Origin: Blattabacterium cuenoti
GTDB lineage: Bacteria > Bacteroidota > Bacteroidia > Flavobacteriales > Blattabacteriaceae
Assembly (NCBI RefSeq): GCF_014251815.1
Contig: NZ_CP059202.1
Location: 372,001-436,000 of the forward strand
DNA length: 64,000 nt
Reading direction: 5' to 3'
Numbering within the stretch: position 1 is the first letter of the stretch; every line of letters begins with the position of its first letter. Position numbers and translations under genes: made by a program. A model generated the notes under the pieces. That model was not told where the DNA came from. It saw only the letters and a list, made by a program, of their open reading frames with translations, and ran no database searches. This document shows positions 30,962-39,875 of this stretch, in pieces.

Positions 30962-31333
30962 TTATTTAGCTACTTTAGCACCATACTTGCTTCTGCTTTT
31001 TTTTCTCCCATTCACTCCAGCTGTATCTCTAGCCCCCCGTACTATTTTATATTTTACGCCTGGTAAATCCTTAACTCTTCCGCCTTTAACTAATACGATA
31101 GAATGTTCTTGAAGATTATGTCCTTCTCCTGTGATGTAACTAATTACTTCTCTCCCATTTGTAAAACGTACACGAGCTACTTTTCGCATAGCCGAGTTAG
31201 GTTTTTTTGGTGTAGTAGTATAAACTCTGGTACAGACTCCTCTTTTTTGAGGACAAAATTCTAAAGCCACAGATTTCCGTTTTTTAGAGACAGAAGCCCG
31301 TCCTTTTCTAATTAACTGCTGTATAGTAGGCAT
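30962..31333 (-). CDS. rpsL: 30S ribosomal protein S12
   Basis: This decoding-centre protein has its start set at the ATG giving [12 protein letters not shown], the family norm (123 residues); a longer frame starts 39 bases earlier without support. Signatures are [20 protein letters not shown] and [20 protein letters not shown]. The residues linked to streptomycin response, in KKPNS and GVKY, are the usual ones. It is the first gene of the str block, 97 bases after map. Confidence 0.98.
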   Translation of the reverse strand: MPTIQQLIRKGRASVSKKRKSVALEFCPQKRGVCTRVYTTTPKKPNSAMRKVARVRFTNGREVISYITGEGHNLQEHSIVLVKGGRVKDLPGVKYKIVRGARDTAGVNGRKKSRSKYGAKVAK

Positions 31334-31387
31334 ATATCCTGTATTTAAAATGCAAATTATGTTATTTAACAATAAATTACAAAACTT

Positions 31388-31414
31388 AATGATTTAATAA
31401 TCAAAAAAATCATT
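31388..31414. repeat. Inverted repeat AATGATTT-N11-AAATCATT before rpsL
   Basis: Two exact 8-base arms surround an 11-base loop in the short map-rpsL gap. It lies about 55-80 bases upstream of the rpsL start on the minus strand. There is only a weak T-rich stretch after it, so it is at best a poor terminator. It could be a leader hairpin or operator of the str block. Confidence 0.35.
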
Positions 31415-31430
31415 TATACTATTATATATA

Positions 31431-32258
31431 CTATAAATCGTCAATTCCAATTTTGGGATTTTGGAAATGGTTTTCTTCTAAAGATTTAATATTAAGTTCT
31501 TTGTAAATGTAACGGAAAGTTGAAAGTAAACAAGGGGATCCATCTACTATAGCAACATTATGTTCATAATGAGCTGAAATTTTATTATCTAGAGTACTAA
31601 CTGTCCATCCATCTTTGTGAAAGATTATTTTAGATGACCCAATGTTTACCATCGGTTCTATAGAAAGGACTAATCCTTCTTTCAATTTAAGACCTTTCCC
31701 TTTCTTTCCAAAATTTGGAATTTTGGGATCTTCATGCATATTTTTTCCCAATCCATGTCCCACAAGATCTTTTACAACATTGTATCCATTTTTTTCAATG
31801 AAGGATTGAATCGAATAACCAATATCTCCAATGCAATTTCCATATTTACAATTAGATATTCCAATATACAGAGATTTTTTAGAACAATCTAAAAATTTTT
31901 TTTTATGAAAAGAAACTTCTCCTACCTCAAAAGTATAAGCATGTTCTCCATAAAACCCATTCATATAAACACCGCAATCTATAGATAATATGTCCCCTTC
32001 ACATAAAGGTTTTTCATTAGGAATTCCATGTACAACTTGATTATTTGGAGAAGCACATAAAGTGTTGGGAAAATTATATAACCCCAAAAAAGCTGGTGTA
32101 CCTCCATGATTACGAATAAAATTCTCTGCCAGTTTATCTAAATAAATAGTATTAATCCCTGGCTTGATTTCTTTAGCTAACATTCCTAATGTTTTAGAAG
32201 CTAGAGAGGCACTTTTTTTTATTAAGATTATATCTTCGATAGTTTTTAATTGTATCAA
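31431..32258 (-). CDS. map: Methionine aminopeptidase type I, with Glu at a metal-binding Asp site
   Basis: This enzyme removes N-terminal Met from nascent proteins. Residues lining the active site are His77 (VVHGIPN), Asp94 (SIDCG), His168 (GHGLG), Glu201 (SIEPM) and Glu232 (HYEHNV). The second bridging Asp, normally GD(H/S/T) in this loop, is Glu105 here (YGEHAYTF, codon at 31944-31946). The start codon is TTG: the frame is closed by TGA just upstream and no ATG is available, so 275 residues is the best reading. It lies between gpmI and rpsL; in many bacteria map sits in the spc operon near secY, but here it precedes the str block. Confidence 0.92.
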   Translation of the reverse strand: MIQLKTIEDIILIKKSASLASKTLGMLAKEIKPGINTIYLDKLAENFIRNHGGTPAFLGLYNFPNTLCASPNNQVVHGIPNEKPLCEGDILSIDCGVYMNGFYGEHAYTFEVGEVSFHKKKFLDCSKKSLYIGISNCKYGNCIGDIGYSIQSFIEKNGYNVVKDLVGHGLGKNMHEDPKIPNFGKKGKGLKLKEGLVLSIEPMVNIGSSKIIFHKDGWTVSTLDNKISAHYEHNVAIVDGSPCLLSTFRYIYKELNIKSLEENHFQNPKIGIDDL

Positions 32259-32265
32259 AATTCAA

Positions 32266-33810
32266 TTATTTTATTTTTATGATCATAGAGCTCCCACTCA
32301 TAATTTTAGGAATAGGTAAATTCATTAATTGTAAAATAGTAGGAGCCACATCTGACAAAATACCTTCTTTTTTTAAAAAAATATTTCGTTTTTTTATATT
32401 TTCATCTAAAAGAATAAAAGGGACTAAAGATGTAGTGTGAGTTGTGTTAGGCGTCCCATCTGAATTTATCATATAGTCTGCGTTTCCATGATCTCCTACT
32501 ATAACAACCGTATAAGAATTCTGTATAGCTACTTCAGAGCAAGATTTAACACATTTGTCAACAAATTCACATGCTTTTATTGTTTCCTTCATTTTACCGG
32601 TATGTCCCACCATATCCGGATTCGCAAAATTTAAACAAATAAAATCTGATTGTTTTCTTTTTAATTCAGGAACAATTTTTTTTACAATATTTTCTGCACT
32701 CATTTCAGGTTTTAAATCATAAGTAGATACTTTAGGGGATTGACATAAAATTCTTATTTCTCGATCAAAAGGAGTCTCTCTTCCTCCTGAGAAAAAAAAA
32801 GTAACATGCGGATATTTTTCTGTTTCAGCTATACGTATTTGTTGTTTCCCTTCTTTTTCTAAAACTTCCCCCAAAGTATCTGATAAATATTCTTTTTCAA
32901 AAAGAACATGAATTCCACGATATTTAGGATTAAAACAAGTCATAGTTATGTAACAAGACAGATCTAATTTTTTCATTTCTGAAAAAATAGAATTGTTTCC
33001 TGTTAAAAGTTCTGTAATTTGCCTAGAACGATCAGAACGAAAATTAAAACAAAAAACAACATCTCCATCTTTTACTCTCGATATAGGAAACCCATTTTTG
33101 TCAACAATAATCAAAGGAGATAAAAATTCGTCCGTTATTCCATTATTATAAAATTTTTTTATAGATGAAATGATATTTTTAGTGTAAATCCCTTTTGAGT
33201 AAACCATTGCATCATATGCTTTTTTAGTTCTTTCCCATTTATGATCACGGTCCATTGAATAATATCTTCCAATAACTGAAGATAATTTTCCAACATATTG
33301 TTTAGTTACATTTAAAAGTTGTTGAATATAAAAAACACTCTTCTTGGGAGAAGAATCTCTCCCATCTGTAAAAACATGTAGAAAAACATCTCTAATTTTT
33401 TTTTGATGAGCTATTTTAAGTAAATAAAAAAGATGATCCATATGTGAATGAACGCCTCCATCAGATAATAATCCAATAAAATGAATTCTTTTTTTTGAAA
33501 TAGAAATTTTATCAAAAAAAACATTTATTTTTTTTAAAAATGAATTATTTTTTATAGAAATATTAATTTTTTCTAAACTTTGAATAATTTTACGTCCAGA
33601 TCCCAAATTAATATGACCCACTTCTGAGTTTCCCATCTGTCCTTCAGGCAATCCAACATCACATCCTGATGCTCTAAGCTTACTAGAAGGATAATTTTTG
33701 TAACAATAATCAATAAATGGAGTATAAGCTTGTTCTATTGCAGAAGAATAATAATTACGATAAGATGATAGCCCCCAACCATCCAAAATAATTAACATTA
33801 GTTTTTTCAT
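32266..33810 (-). CDS. gpmI: 2,3-Bisphosphoglycerate-independent phosphoglycerate mutase
   Basis: This manganese enzyme interconverts 3- and 2-phosphoglycerate. It has 514 residues with MLIILDGWGLS at the start and the nucleophile Ser62 in GNSEVGHINLG. Other metal-site stretches are HVFTDGRDSSPKKS, NFANPDMVGHTGKM and GDHGNADYM. It belongs to the alkaline phosphatase superfamily. The gene begins right after tsf with no gap and is followed by map. Together with eno it supplies lower glycolysis or gluconeogenesis. Confidence 0.96.
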   Translation of the reverse strand: MKKLMLIILDGWGLSSYRNYYSSAIEQAYTPFIDYCYKNYPSSKLRASGCDVGLPEGQMGNSEVGHINLGSGRKIIQSLEKINISIKNNSFLKKINVFFDKISISKKRIHFIGLLSDGGVHSHMDHLFYLLKIAHQKKIRDVFLHVFTDGRDSSPKKSVFYIQQLLNVTKQYVGKLSSVIGRYYSMDRDHKWERTKKAYDAMVYSKGIYTKNIISSIKKFYNNGITDEFLSPLIIVDKNGFPISRVKDGDVVFCFNFRSDRSRQITELLTGNNSIFSEMKKLDLSCYITMTCFNPKYRGIHVLFEKEYLSDTLGEVLEKEGKQQIRIAETEKYPHVTFFFSGGRETPFDREIRILCQSPKVSTYDLKPEMSAENIVKKIVPELKRKQSDFICLNFANPDMVGHTGKMKETIKACEFVDKCVKSCSEVAIQNSYTVVIVGDHGNADYMINSDGTPNTTHTTSLVPFILLDENIKKRNIFLKKEGILSDVAPTILQLMNLPIPKIMSGSSMIIKIK

Positions 33811-34626
33811 TTAAATGCTTACTCTTTTAAAAAGATTTATTCTTAAATTTTTATCATATTTTCCCAAATATTCTCCAACAGTTATTTTGCTATCCTTTAC
33901 AAATTTTTGATTCATAAGAGTATTCTCTAATATAAATTTTTGAATTCTACCTTCAATTATTTTGTTTTTTATAAAATCAGATTTATTTTCTTTTTGAATT
34001 TGACATTTAATAATGTCAATTTCTTTGTTCATCAATGAACTTGGAATTTGTTTCTCATTAATAGCTATAGGATTCATAGCTGCTATGTGCATTGCTATGT
34101 CTTTAGCTATAGATCTATTTACTCTATTGGAAAAACCGACTAATGTAGCGATTTTATTAGTATTGTGAGTATAATTCATTACAAACGAAGAATCTACCTT
34201 TTCAAAAATTTTAAACTCTAATTTTTCTCCTACAACTCCCATCTTGTTTATTATCATTTTTTGAACACTGTCGTATTCATTATATGAACTACGTAGAAAA
34301 TCAATTTTAGTATTGAATAATAATGACTGTTTTGAAAGTATGGATAAAAAATTCAAAAATTCAGGACTCTTGGATAAAAAATCAGTTTCACAACTGATTC
34401 CTATGATTGTTCCATAAGAATGATCGGAATTAACCGAAGCAATAAGTGCTCCATCTTTCATATGATGAAAAAAACGGTCGATTGCTATTTTTTCTCCTTT
34501 TTTTCTTAAAATATGTATAGCATTCTCAATGTCTCCATTAGATTGAATTAGTGCTTTTTTGCAATCCATAATCCCAATACCTGTTATCTTTCTAAGTTTA
34601 TGAACTACCTGTATAGAAATCTTCAT
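33811..34626 (-). CDS. tsf: Elongation factor Ts
   Basis: This is the guanine nucleotide exchange factor for EF-Tu. It has 271 residues: an N-terminal UBA-like domain with LRKITGIGIMDCKKALIQSN, then the core with IGISCETDFLSKSPEF (the TDFV-type motif). The ending VGEYLGKYDKNLRI is a little altered from the consensus. The ATG overlaps the rpsB stop as ATGA, the classic rpsB-tsf pair. Confidence 0.95.
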   Translation of the reverse strand: MKISIQVVHKLRKITGIGIMDCKKALIQSNGDIENAIHILRKKGEKIAIDRFFHHMKDGALIASVNSDHSYGTIIGISCETDFLSKSPEFLNFLSILSKQSLLFNTKIDFLRSSYNEYDSVQKMIINKMGVVGEKLEFKIFEKVDSSFVMNYTHNTNKIATLVGFSNRVNRSIAKDIAMHIAAMNPIAINEKQIPSSLMNKEIDIIKCQIQKENKSDFIKNKIIEGRIQKFILENTLMNQKFVKDSKITVGEYLGKYDKNLRINLFKRVSI

Positions 34627-35345
34627 AATTTTTTGTTTATAGTGTTTTTATCTTCACGTTCATTTTTAATGGAAACTCCATGTTGAATTGCTTCTGATAC
34701 AAATCTCAAAATAACATCTATAGACTTAGAAGAATCATCATTGGATGGGATGGGGTATTGAACATCATTAGGGTTTGTGTTAGTATCCACCATAGCAAAA
34801 ATGGGTATTTTTAACTTTTGGGCTTCAGTTAAAGCTATTTTTTCTTTATTTGGATCTACTAAAAAAATACCACCTGGTATATGGTTCATATTTGAAATGC
34901 TTCCTAAATTTTTATATAGTTTTGCATATAATCGATTAATTAACAGTCTTTCTTTTTTAGATAAAGTATCAAAAGTTCCATTTTTTTTCATTTTTTCTAT
35001 ATTGTTCATTTTTTTTACAGATTTTCGAATGGTTGTAAAATTCGTGAGTAACCCTCCTAACCATCTTTCTGTTATACAAGGCATATTAATGGTTTTTGCA
35101 TAATGAAGGACCTTTTCTTTAGCTTGAGCTTTTGTTCCAACTAACAATATTTTTTTTCCATTTTTTGCTATTTGTTTTAAACCATTACAAGCTTCCTCCA
35201 ATTTTAAAACTGTTTTTGATAAATCTATAATATGAATTCCTCCTTTTTTCATAAAAATAAAAGGACGCATGTTCGGATTCCATTTTCGTGCAATGTGTCC
35301 AAAATGAACGCCAGCTTTCAATAAATCTTCAGTATTGATTTTCAT
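34623..35345 (-). CDS. rpsB: 30S ribosomal protein S2
   Basis: This small-subunit protein has 240 residues with LLKAGVHFGHIARKWNPNM near the start, RWLGGLLTNFTTI in the middle and PNDVQYPIPSNDDS later. It lies between rpsI and tsf, the usual Bacteroidota order rplM-rpsI-rpsB-tsf. Confidence 0.98.
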   Translation of the reverse strand: MKINTEDLLKAGVHFGHIARKWNPNMRPFIFMKKGGIHIIDLSKTVLKLEEACNGLKQIAKNGKKILLVGTKAQAKEKVLHYAKTINMPCITERWLGGLLTNFTTIRKSVKKMNNIEKMKKNGTFDTLSKKERLLINRLYAKLYKNLGSISNMNHIPGGIFLVDPNKEKIALTEAQKLKIPIFAMVDTNTNPNDVQYPIPSNDDSSKSIDVILRFVSEAIQHGVSIKNEREDKNTINKKL

Positions 35346-35365
35346 TTATATATTAATATTAGTTT

Positions 35366-35743
35366 CTAACGTTTTGAAAATTGATACTTTTTCCTAGCTT
35401 TTTTTTGACCAAATTTTTTTCTTTCTACTTCTCTAGGATCACGTGTTAGTAATCCTTCCGATTTCAATTTACTTCTGTACTTTATATCAACTTGACAAAG
35501 TGCACGAGATATAGCAAGACGTATCGCATCTGCTTGACCACTATATCCCCCACCAAAAACTTTCACATCTATATCAAATTGATTCAGTTTTTCCACTACC
35601 TCAATAGGGTACAATATTTTTTTATGAAGATACTCTGGAAAATATTGATATAATTTTTTAGAATTAACCGTTATTAATCCATTTCCTATTTTTAAATATA
35701 TACGTGCTAGAGACCTTTTTCTTCTTCCTATAGAATGTATCAT
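35366..35743 (-). CDS. rpsI: 30S ribosomal protein S9
   Basis: This protein has a C-terminal tail that touches P-site tRNA. It has 125 residues with GRRKRSLARIYLKIGNG, GGGYSGQADAIRLAISRAL and the terminal RKKYQFSKR. It overlaps the rplM stop by 4 bases. Confidence 0.98.
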   Translation of the reverse strand: MIHSIGRRKRSLARIYLKIGNGLITVNSKKLYQYFPEYLHKKILYPIEVVEKLNQFDIDVKVFGGGYSGQADAIRLAISRALCQVDIKYRSKLKSEGLLTRDPREVERKKFGQKKARKKYQFSKR

Positions 35744-36192
35744 AATTTTTCAAATTTCAATAAAATGGGTTTTTGAGCCTTATGTTTATGTTCAGATTTT
35801 GGATATACGTGTAAATTTTTAAATATTAATCGTCCTAAACGATTTTTAGGTAACATTCCTTTTACTGATTTATATATTATATTTCTAGAATCTTTCTCGA
35901 ATAAATTTCGAATAGAAACCGTCTTTTTTCCACCTGGATAACCGGTATGATAAATATATTTTTTATTATTCCATTTTCTTCCGGTAAGTTTTATTTGATT
36001 TGAATTAATCACAATAACATGATCTCCACAATTAACATGTGTAGAAAAAAAAGGCTTATGTTTTCCCATTATAATGTGAACAATTTTAGTGGACAATCTT
36101 CCTAAAATTTGGTTTTTTGCATCTATTATAACCCAAGATTTAACTACAGCATTTTCCTTAATCGAAGCAGTTTTTAAACTCAAGAAATCCAT
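35740..36192 (-). CDS. rplM: 50S ribosomal protein L13
   Basis: This early assembly protein has 150 residues with SWVIIDAKNQILGRLSTKI, HVNCGDHVIVINSNQIKLTG and GMLPKNRLGRLIFKNL. It is the first gene of a 39-gene minus-strand run that ends with nhaD. Its promoter should lie in the 187-base divergent gap before dnaK. Confidence 0.97.
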   Translation of the reverse strand: MDFLSLKTASIKENAVVKSWVIIDAKNQILGRLSTKIVHIIMGKHKPFFSTHVNCGDHVIVINSNQIKLTGRKWNNKKYIYHTGYPGGKKTVSIRNLFEKDSRNIIYKSVKGMLPKNRLGRLIFKNLHVYPKSEHKHKAQKPILLKFEKL

Positions 36193-36229
36193 ATTTTTTT
36201 GTTTTATTTTATCAATATAAGAAATATGA

Positions 36230-36244
36230 ATGACTTTTTGTCAT
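36230..36244. repeat. Inverted repeat ATGAC-TTTTT-GTCAT
   Basis: Exact 5-base arms with a 5-base loop lie about 40 bases upstream of the rplM start codon on the minus strand. The right part reads TGTCATAA, the same eight bases as half of the palindrome found at 55897. A regulatory role is possible but the arms are short. Confidence 0.3.
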
Positions 36245-36320
36245 AAAAAACTTTTTTCATAAAAGCTTTTTATTGTCACACTTACTCTCTCTTTATTTAT
36301 AAAGGTTTTTATTTTCATTA

Positions 36321-36335
36321 TGGCATAATGATTGG
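36321..36335 (+). promoter_or_regulatory. Sigma54-like -24/-12 promoter of dnaK
   Basis: TGGCAT, five bases, then TTGG. Against the sigma54 consensus TGGCAC-N5-TTGC it matches five of six and three of four, with the invariant GG in place and GG in place of GC at -12. It ends 44 bases before the dnaK ATG, so transcription would start about 33 bases upstream of the codon. The groES site at 59372 has the same form and nearly the same spacing. Confidence 0.4.
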
Positions 36336-36379
36336 AGTGCTTATTGAATGAAATTAATATATGAAAAAACGTAATAAAA

Positions 36380-38287
36380 ATGAGTAAAATTATAGGTATA
36401 GATTTAGGTACAACAAATTCTTGTGTAGCCGTTATGGAAATTACTGATCCTGTTGTAATTCCGAATTCAGAAGGAAAAAGAACAACTCCGTCTATAGTAG
36501 CTTTTGTTGAAGGAGGAGAGAGAAAAATAGGAGATCCCGCTAAAAGACAAGCGGTTACCAATCCCCAAAAAACCATTTTTTCAATAAAAAGATTTATGGG
36601 AAGAATGTATTCAGAAGTCACTGAAGAATTAAAACATATTCCTTACAAAGTTATAAAAGGAGGGAACAACACTCCTAGAGTTGATATAGAAAAAAGATTA
36701 TATGCTCCTCAAGAAATATCTGCAATGATTTTACAAAAAATGAAAAAAACGGCTGAAGATTATCTGGGGAAAGAAGTTAATAGAGCTGTAATTACTGTCC
36801 CAGCTTATTTTAATGATGCACAAAGACAAGCGACCAAAGAAGCTGGAGAAATAGCAGGACTAAAAGTAGAAAGAATTATAAATGAACCTACAGCAGCTGC
36901 TTTAGCTTATGGATTAGACAAAAGTAATCAAAATAAAAAAATTGCTGTATATGATTTAGGAGGAGGAACTTTTGATGTTTCTATCCTAGAATTAGGAGAT
37001 GGAGTTTTTGAAGTTTTATCTACTAATGGAGACACTCATTTAGGGGGAGATGATTTTGATCAAGTTATCATTAATCATTTAGCAGATGAGTTTAAATATA
37101 AAGAAGGATTAGATTTGAGAAAAGATCCTATGGCTTTACAACGTTTAAAAGAAGCGTCAGAGAAAGCTAAAATAGAACTATCTTCTTCAAATCAAACAGA
37201 AATAAATCTTCCTTATATCACAGCAACGGAATCAGGACCAAAACATTTGGTTTTAACCTTAACTCGTTCAAAATTTGAACAATTATCAGAAAAGTTAATT
37301 AGACGTTCTATTAATCCCTGTTCTAAAGCATTAAAAGATGCAAATTTAACAACTCAAAATATAGACGAAGTAATTTTAGTAGGAGGATCCACGCGTATTC
37401 CAAAAGTACAAGAAGAAGTTGAAAAATTTTTCGGAAAAAAACCATCTAAAGGAGTTAATCCAGATGAAGTTGTAGCTATTGGTGCAGCTATACAAGGAGG
37501 AGTATTGACAGGAGATGTACAAAATGTATTATTACTAGATGTGACTCCTTTATCTTTAGGTATTGAAACTTTAGGGGGGGTTTTCACTAAACTTATTGAA
37601 TCTAATACAACAATACCAACTAAAAAATCAGAAGTTTTTTCTACAGCATCTGATAATCAATCAGCGGTAACTATACGTGTAGGACAAGGTGAAAGACCCA
37701 TGTTCAATGATAATAAAGAAATAGGAAGGTTTGATCTAGTAGATATTCCTCCTGCACCTAGAGGTATTCCTCAAATTGAGGTAACTTTTGACATAGATGC
37801 TAATGGAATACTTAATGTTTCTGCAAAAGATAAAGGGACAGGAAAAGAACAATCGATACGTATTGAAACCTCTTCAGGTTTAAATCAAGAAGAAATAGAA
37901 AAAATGAAAAAAGAGGCAAAAGAAAATGCTCAAAAAGATGAAAAAGTCAAAAAAGAAATAGAGAAGCTAAATGCTGCAGATAATCAAATTTTCCAATCAG
38001 AAAAACAATTAAAAGATTATGGTGAAAAATTATCTGAAAACAACAAAAAAAATATAAAAGATTCTATAGAAAAATTAAAAGAAGCACATTCTAAAAAAGA
38101 TTTTTCTTCCATTGATAATTACATGAAAAAACTGAATGAAGCTTGGACTAATGCTTCTAAAGAAATTTATAATACAGAAAATATAAAAAATAAAAATAAT
38201 AATCAATCAAATAAAAAAGAAAACGAAGAGAAAAGTAATAAAGGAAATGAAAACGTACAAGATGTAGATTATGAAGAAGTCAAATAA
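36380..38287 (+). CDS. dnaK: Molecular chaperone DnaK (Hsp70)
   Basis: This ATP-dependent chaperone has 635 residues. The nucleotide-binding domain has [15 protein letters not shown] at its start, [18 protein letters not shown] in the middle and [12 protein letters not shown] near its end. The substrate-binding domain and helical lid follow from about residue 390. The low-complexity, asparagine-rich tail ends in [10 protein letters not shown], close to the usual EEVD-like acidic end of bacterial DnaK. dnaJ and grpE are not adjacent. The gene stands alone between divergent rplM and convergent psd. A sigma54-like site lies just upstream. Confidence 0.98.
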   Translation: MSKIIGIDLGTTNSCVAVMEITDPVVIPNSEGKRTTPSIVAFVEGGERKIGDPAKRQAVTNPQKTIFSIKRFMGRMYSEVTEELKHIPYKVIKGGNNTPRVDIEKRLYAPQEISAMILQKMKKTAEDYLGKEVNRAVITVPAYFNDAQRQATKEAGEIAGLKVERIINEPTAAALAYGLDKSNQNKKIAVYDLGGGTFDVSILELGDGVFEVLSTNGDTHLGGDDFDQVIINHLADEFKYKEGLDLRKDPMALQRLKEASEKAKIELSSSNQTEINLPYITATESGPKHLVLTLTRSKFEQLSEKLIRRSINPCSKALKDANLTTQNIDEVILVGGSTRIPKVQEEVEKFFGKKPSKGVNPDEVVAIGAAIQGGVLTGDVQNVLLLDVTPLSLGIETLGGVFTKLIESNTTIPTKKSEVFSTASDNQSAVTIRVGQGERPMFNDNKEIGRFDLVDIPPAPRGIPQIEVTFDIDANGILNVSAKDKGTGKEQSIRIETSSGLNQEEIEKMKKEAKENAQKDEKVKKEIEKLNAADNQIFQSEKQLKDYGEKLSENNKKNIKDSIEKLKEAHSKKDFSSIDNYMKKLNEAWTNASKEIYNTENIKNKNNNQSNKKENEEKSNKGNENVQDVDYEEVK

Positions 38288-38321
38288 AAATTGATAAGAT
38301 AAAGGGAGAGGGAGCTTGTTA

Positions 38322-38990
38322 TCATGGAATAATGGAAATTTTAGTTCCTCCTCCAATGACTTTTTCTCCCTTTTTTACTAATATTATAGAATTTAATGGT
38401 AAAAAAATATCAACCCTGGATCCAAATTTTATGAATCCAAATTCATCTCCTTTTTTTACTAAGGAATTCTTTTTAGCATAAAGTACAATGCGTCTTGCTA
38501 AAAAACCAGCTATTTGTCGGAATAAGACTTCGTTTCCTCTAGAAGTCTTTATAACCGTTGTTGTATGTTCATTATGTAACGATGATTTAGGAGCCCAAGC
38601 TATGATATATTTACCAGGATGATGTTTTACATAAATGATTTTTCCAGAAACAGGAAATCTGTTAACATGTACATTAAAAGGAGACATAAAAATAGAAATA
38701 CATACGCAATTTTTTTTAAAAAATTCATTCTCAAGGATTTGTTTTATATCCAGAATTTTTCCATCAGCAGGAGAAACGATTACTTCCTTATCATAATTTT
38801 CTTGATGAATGTCATAAAAATTTCTTTTGGGATTTCTAAAAAAGAAAATTAAAAAAAAATAAAATACAATCAAAAAAATTGATAAAAAAATATAAATTAA
38901 TCTAGATAATAAAAAGAAAAAAAAAGTTAATAATAATACTATTATCACTAATGCATGTTTCAAAAATGAAATTCCTTCTTTATGAATCAC
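38322..38990 (-). CDS. psd: Phosphatidylserine decarboxylase, short archaeal-type
   Basis: This enzyme makes phosphatidylethanolamine from phosphatidylserine. It has 222 residues with two hydrophobic segments near the N-terminus (about 10-50), then VSPADGKILDI, and FMSPFNVHVNRFPVSG with the conserved His. The self-cleavage site giving the pyruvoyl serine is the GS of IKFGSRVDIF near the end, the form seen in the short family. The start codon is GTG at 38988-38990. It is followed upstream by cdsA on the same strand, so phospholipid genes are clustered. Confidence 0.92.
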   Translation of the reverse strand: MIHKEGISFLKHALVIIVLLLTFFFFLLSRLIYIFLSIFLIVFYFFLIFFFRNPKRNFYDIHQENYDKEVIVSPADGKILDIKQILENEFFKKNCVCISIFMSPFNVHVNRFPVSGKIIYVKHHPGKYIIAWAPKSSLHNEHTTTVIKTSRGNEVLFRQIAGFLARRIVLYAKKNSLVKKGDEFGFIKFGSRVDIFLPLNSIILVKKGEKVIGGGTKISIIP

Positions 38991-39027
38991 GATGACATTA
39001 TATTTTATTAATAAAACAGACGATTAT

Positions 39028-39855
39028 TTAAAAAATATTATAAACAATACCAGTTACTACAGCAGCTATAATAGGAATCACGAAAATAAAACTGTCTAAT
39101 CTATCCAAAAAACCCCCATGTCCAGGAAACCAAACGCCAGAATTTTTTACATTACAAGATCTTTTAATAGTAGATTCTACAAGATCTCCAATAGTAGAAA
39201 AAATAGGAACAGTAACAGATAAAATAAACCAATACTTTTTAGCCCATATTTTATACAAAAAAATTCCTAATATTACACAGAAAAATAAACCTCCAACTAC
39301 TCCTTCTATTGATTTCTTGGGAGAAATAGATATAGCTATTTTTCTTTTTCCCCATTTTCTTCCTATTAAATAGGATAAAGAATCATTTGTCCATATTAAA
39401 ATAAATATACCTAAAATTAATTGTTTTCCATGATGAACAATAGAATATATATAAGAAGCCAAATAAAATGGCATAATAATATATATGAGACCAAAAATTA
39501 GATGGCTAACTTGTACGATTTTTTCTTTATGAGAACATTTATTATAAAATAATTGAATCATAAGAAAAACAATAGAATAGGGAATAAAAAAAATTACATA
39601 TGGTTTTAATCCTTTTTGTTTATCTATAAAAATGTCTATAAGAATAGGAAATAAAAAAAATAAAGAAGTAACTTTTATTAAAGTCATGTTCGTTTTTAAT
39701 ATTAATAAAAATTCAAATAGACAAAAACAAGACAATATCATCATTACTATTCTAAAAATTTTTTCTCCTTTTTCAATAGAAAAAATAATTGAAACAACAT
39801 AAATCAAACCGGTAAAAAACCTTATTAGAAAGTCTATGTTTTTTTTTTTATTCAT
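39028..39855 (-). CDS. cdsA: Phosphatidate cytidylyltransferase
   Basis: This integral membrane enzyme makes CDP-diacylglycerol from phosphatidate and CTP. It has around eight hydrophobic segments, and the family signature is clear near the C-terminus: GDLVESTIKRSCNVKNSG followed by GHGGFLDRLDS, with the metal-binding Asp residues. I place the start at the ATG at 39855 (275 residues, MNKKKNIDFLIRF). A TTG at 39879 would add eight residues and overlap the ftsH stop by 4 bases. Product feeds psd through phosphatidylserine synthase, not seen here. Confidence 0.92.
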   Translation of the reverse strand: MNKKKNIDFLIRFFTGLIYVVSIIFSIEKGEKIFRIVMMILSCFCLFEFLLILKTNMTLIKVTSLFFLFPILIDIFIDKQKGLKPYVIFFIPYSIVFLMIQLFYNKCSHKEKIVQVSHLIFGLIYIIMPFYLASYIYSIVHHGKQLILGIFILIWTNDSLSYLIGRKWGKRKIAISISPKKSIEGVVGGLFFCVILGIFLYKIWAKKYWFILSVTVPIFSTIGDLVESTIKRSCNVKNSGVWFPGHGGFLDRLDSFIFVIPIIAAVVTGIVYNIF

Positions 39856-39875
39856 TATATTTTCAAGAAATCTTT

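Larger units (their letters stand above)
36193..36379. promoter_or_regulatory. Divergent rplM/dnaK regulatory region
   Basis: These 187 bases carry the promoters of rplM (leftward) and dnaK (rightward). They contain an inverted repeat ATGAC-TTTTT-GTCAT at 36230-36244 and a sigma54-like element at 36321-36335, listed separately. No CIRCE (HrcA) repeat is present; GAGTGCTTA at 36335-36343 resembles only its right arm. Confidence 0.55.

Noticed and set aside
36335-36343. Possible CIRCE (HrcA) operator before dnaK, from GAGTGCTTA.
   Set aside because: Only the right arm is similar; the left arm TTAGCACTC is missing at the required spacing.
38288-38321. Terminator between convergent dnaK and psd, from TGATAA and TTATCA.
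   Set aside because: The arms are only 6 bases with a loop over 20 bases and no T-run.
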